The notes under the pieces: model-generated
Database searches by the model: none
The model's input: only the letters and a program-made list of their open reading frames with translations
What the model was told of the DNA's origin: nothing
Part shown: one piece after another, positions 60,661 through 64,000 of the stretch
How the letters are laid out: the number at the start of each line of letters is the position of its first letter
Numbering within the stretch: the first letter of the stretch is position 1
Made by a program: the position numbers and the translations under genes
Assembly: GCA_907163375.1 (NCBI GenBank)
Contig: CAJQUW010013676.1
Location: forward strand, 51,342-115,341
Length of the DNA stretch: 64,000 bases
Reading direction: 5' to 3'
Source of the DNA: Prostheceraeus crozeri
Taxonomy: Eukaryota > Platyhelminthes > Polycladida > Euryleptidae

Positions 60661-63600
60661 ATCTGATTTTATTTCCTTATAATATAATATCATAAAGATA
60701 ACAGAGTGCCAGTTCGCCATGGCATCTGTTGTGCAGTCCCTCAGCTTGTTCAGCCATTCTAGATAGGCCCTTGTGGGGCGAAACGGAGCGCCTACGGCTG
60801 CCAAGGAATTTTCGTGCTTAGTTTGTTCAAGTCTAAGGACATCTTTCTAAAATGTTTGATCCATCCGCTCAGTTCATATTTCTATTATCGTTAGCTGTCT
60901 ATATTATTCGTCTTTTAGCACTGTCAATCTGAGTAGCACTCTGAGTAGCAATGATTTAATGGCGCTTTCCTGGTCTGCCACTAAATCTTTACTTGAAAAA
61001 GGCTTTGGTCGATTATTTGCACGCTGTAATACACACTTGAGCTCAACAAAACCGTTTCCCTGCTCTAGGCTGAAGTGACATAGCTTTTCATTCATCTCTC
61101 TGTATTGTCCACAGATAGGCTGAAGCTATCGCTCTATCAAATATACATGTATTAGCATAGGAAATGACTGACGGTTAGATGAGAAATTGAATTTGTCGTT
61201 TCGTAGTCCCCAAGGTATCTGCTGGAGGCACTCCACTTCTTTCTCAACGTTTATTGACTTTGTAGAAAATCGCACATACTGATTTCTAATATTCAATAGA
61301 AAATCTCATTTCTAAGCTATTTGTATAAAATCGAAGACCGAATTCATTGAACTTATTACGTGTGATATTACTTCGGACCTTCGGGAATATCAATTTCCAA
61401 AATAAAAAATGCACATCTCACACTTGAAAGAAATCATACTGCCGCATGTAGCGCCTATACCCGAAACATCAACCAAGACATCTCCGAAGAAGCATAATCA
61501 TACAATGGGAAAGGGATCCGCAAAAATCAATTTATCAAACTTTGGCATGATTCCTACGAAGAGTAAGCATGACTGATCTTTTCAGATAATCAAGTCTATT
61601 ACTTTGTGAAGAGAAATGCTATGCGGTTCTACTACGATCGCCCGAGCCAGGAAGCCCGGAAATGCTGCTGTTTGAATAAATTATCTTTCACAACACTTTC
61701 AGCAAGTGCCGGTAATGCTTAACCAACTTATCTGAAACTGGCAAGAATGAAAGCTGACTCAGGGTCACGGAATTAAAGAGTTCTTATCAATGAATAATTG
61801 GGTCCTGCGCATGTGAATACATGTAATTATAATTCAATCACAGTTTTCAACAGATCATAAAGGGTGATCTCATACTAGCCATAATAATTGCGGAATTTTG
61901 ATGTTCGACCAAAATCAGATGGTTTTGGCCATTTGAACGCAATAAAAAAGTCGACACTTGCGGCATGCTTATTTCGGACAAAAAGGACCCTCACACGCTA
62001 CGTTGATTGAGAAACTGAGACGATATCACACCTACAGCCGGTAGATGCACAAAACTTTCCAAACGGTGCCAGGACAGCACTTTAACTGTATATTACTAAC
62101 AGCAAATTGGAGACGGTGCAACCAACATCAAAATGACATTATTTGCACGAATATGATGTGGTAGTCTTGTGACAGACTGCAGAGTGATAACTATGGATTT
62201 ACAGAATCGTGCCAATTGTACATCATTCGCTCTCAAGTTCTGATAAAAATCGAACTATCCAGTCAGACAAAACGACATGGAAACAAAATTTCAAAGCGCA
62301 TCAAATTACATGTACATGCATGTGCGATCTACCTACTGTCACACCAATAGAGAAATGAATGACCAAGTGAGCGAGTAGTTTGTGATTTATCACAGAAACT
62401 GCGCATTCATCACTCTCTGATATTGTTCGCAGGCGGAGCCTATATATTTAGACAAATGTCTCATCTACAGTGTCGCATCCATGATCTGAGCCTCGTAAAA
62501 CAATGATATTCTGTCATGGTGTTACACGTTTAGTCACCAAAAGCTAGGTTGCTAAAAGTTACACTTATTCAGCTTTCAAATTGTAGTAATGTGTCTTATC
62601 TACACTTTCTTTCACAAAAGAAGATAGAAATGTGCACGAGGTCCACTGCAGAAAGCGATGGCAACTAATTTGCGCAACATCCAATGTCATTATTACAAAG
62701 CATCTGTATGTATGTTCACGATCGTAGCATGAACAATACATGGCATCGACAGGATGCTGTCCTGTGCTGTCCAGCAAATACTGTGCTGTCCTAATGACTG
62801 ATAGTTGGCTGTCGCAATGTGAATGGATTTGACCATAGAAACCCGACTTCAGGCTTTGTTTTAGTTAGTGGGACTAGAATGGACAACACCTATTTGTTAA
62901 TGGTCATTTCAGCTGCTCGGCTAGGCACCGATTTATGCCAATGTTGCAAGATATTAAGAATAATCAAATATCCGAAATGTAAATCGATTGTAGATTCTTG
63001 TCTTAAGGCGGTGCATTGAAAGTTGTCAAAATGATAATAGCCGTAAATCTTTACAAAGCACACCAACACGATGCCAGTACCTAACCATTATCAGCCACTG
63101 TAAGCCGCCATCTTTTATGTAAGTTGTCATGACAACGCATGCTCATGATTCAATATTGTTTTCAATGTCCATGTTCGGTCTAGTCATTCATTATTTTAGA
63201 ATGTCTGTGGATTTGGCAATCCCTATCAATGCATGTGATTGGATAATTGCCATATAAGTGATTGCATGAAATCCAACGGCAACTTCAATCGTGACGAACA
63301 CTTCGAAATTACTAATAGGGAGCAGATTCTCACGATATAGCTGTCGCTACTTTAATGTTTCGTGTAAAGACAACTTAATTTGAAAGGCGTGCCATCTAAG
63401 GGCCATTATTGGATATCTTCTTCATTCTTTGTATACATAATGTTTCGTAGTTATTGATTCCCTTGCGATACGTAGCTAAGAAGTAAAATGAGTGTATTAG
63501 TGACTAAAATATTCAAAAGAATTACGGATAGAGTGATGACAGTAAGAAGTATCGGCGCCATCGCATTTCTTCACGGCGTCGGATACTTCCTCTTCATGAA

Positions 63601-64000
63601 TACATCATTGTTTTAGCGGCACGCTGAGCGAGATAAGAAATTTGACTGTCTTGGTTTGAAGACAGTTCATGATCGTGACGGCATTGACAATTACTGTCTT
63701 TTGTCATTGATATTAGCTAACGTTGTTTGTATGTTATTTGCCATTTACCTTTTGTTAAAGGATATAATAGCATTGCGAGTGCCAGCGATCACTTTGTTTT
63801 CATGTTGAAATGATTGACATCGTTTCATATATTTAGGCCCACTTCCACGAGCTAATAGAGGCAGATGATTCACTTTTTAACTTTCAAAAACGCTTTTTAA
63901 ATTTAACTTTCATTAGAAATATTCGGGTTCAGATGGTGCTAAGAGTTTTGATGCTTTCCCTAGGACAGGCAGAATTTCAGGACCGTTTTGTAAGAAGACC

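Larger units (their letters stand above)
57692..64000. other. Non-genic right flank
   Basis: Presumed host sequence. Two foldbacks (58494-59015 and 60418-60660) are listed separately. Frames such as 60538-60804 and 59102-59305 lack motifs and neighbours. I see no tRNA, rRNA or clear exon. Confidence 0.5.

Noticed and set aside
1-64000. CRISPR arrays, rRNA, tRNA genes, bacterial operons
   Set aside because: No spaced direct repeats, no cloverleaf or rRNA core that I could support; introns and the element types show animal DNA.

Overview
The window is animal nuclear DNA: AT-rich, repeat-rich, with splice-type introns inside element genes and many nested transposons. The frequent AGGCCT-type words and the mix of Polintons, P-type, hAT, pogo-like and DD41D mariner elements suggest an aquatic invertebrate (an echinoderm-like genome is a guess). 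No host gene could be recognised with confidence. Almost everything that can be named is mobile-element DNA.

Layout. 1-4420: non-genic flank with two foldback repeats. 4421-7648: a pogo/Tigger-like non-autonomous element (TA duplications) holding a 2.4-kb non-autonomous hAT (4780-7162, 8-bp duplication CTTGCAAC). 8318-9165: 3' part of a decayed LINE. 11013-11252: a Penelope-type GIY-YIG endonuclease remnant. 11674-33024: Polinton 1 (6-bp duplication TCTAAG, ~330-bp terminal inverted repeats), holding a 3.1-kb P-type (THAP) transposon at 17375-20482. 33933-57689: a DD41D mariner-like transposon whose transposase stop codon was the landing site of Polinton 2 (35429-57377, duplication ATCGAT). 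57692-64000: flank with foldback repeats and nothing else that I can name.

The two Polintons differ in sequence but share a core set: protein-primed PolB, integrase with chromodomain, packaging ATPase, hexon-like major capsid protein, adenain-type protease, small basic proteins with adenain-type Gly-Gly sites, a large virion-associated family, and several unnamed conserved proteins. Polinton 1 is visibly decayed (roughly seven or eight breaks plus the P-element insertion), although its terminal repeats look identical apart from one 12-bp unit. Polinton 2 is nearly whole (about three breaks seen), with most core genes open.

The most interesting content is a possible transcription module. Both Polintons carry a two-repeat protein resembling TATA-binding protein. 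In both it starts inside the end of a gene for a small PC4-like protein, in a shifted frame, and lies convergent to the protease gene. Many Polinton genes have clear TATA boxes, some with AP-1, CRE or CCAAT sites. Other unusual points are a gene with six phase-0 introns, genes whose first exon appears to be only the ATG, three copies of a 143-bp repeat with a UUCG hairpin between small genes, a set of hairpins with varying stems and a constant loop, and a cysteine-rich reading frame overlapping the integrase start in both elements.
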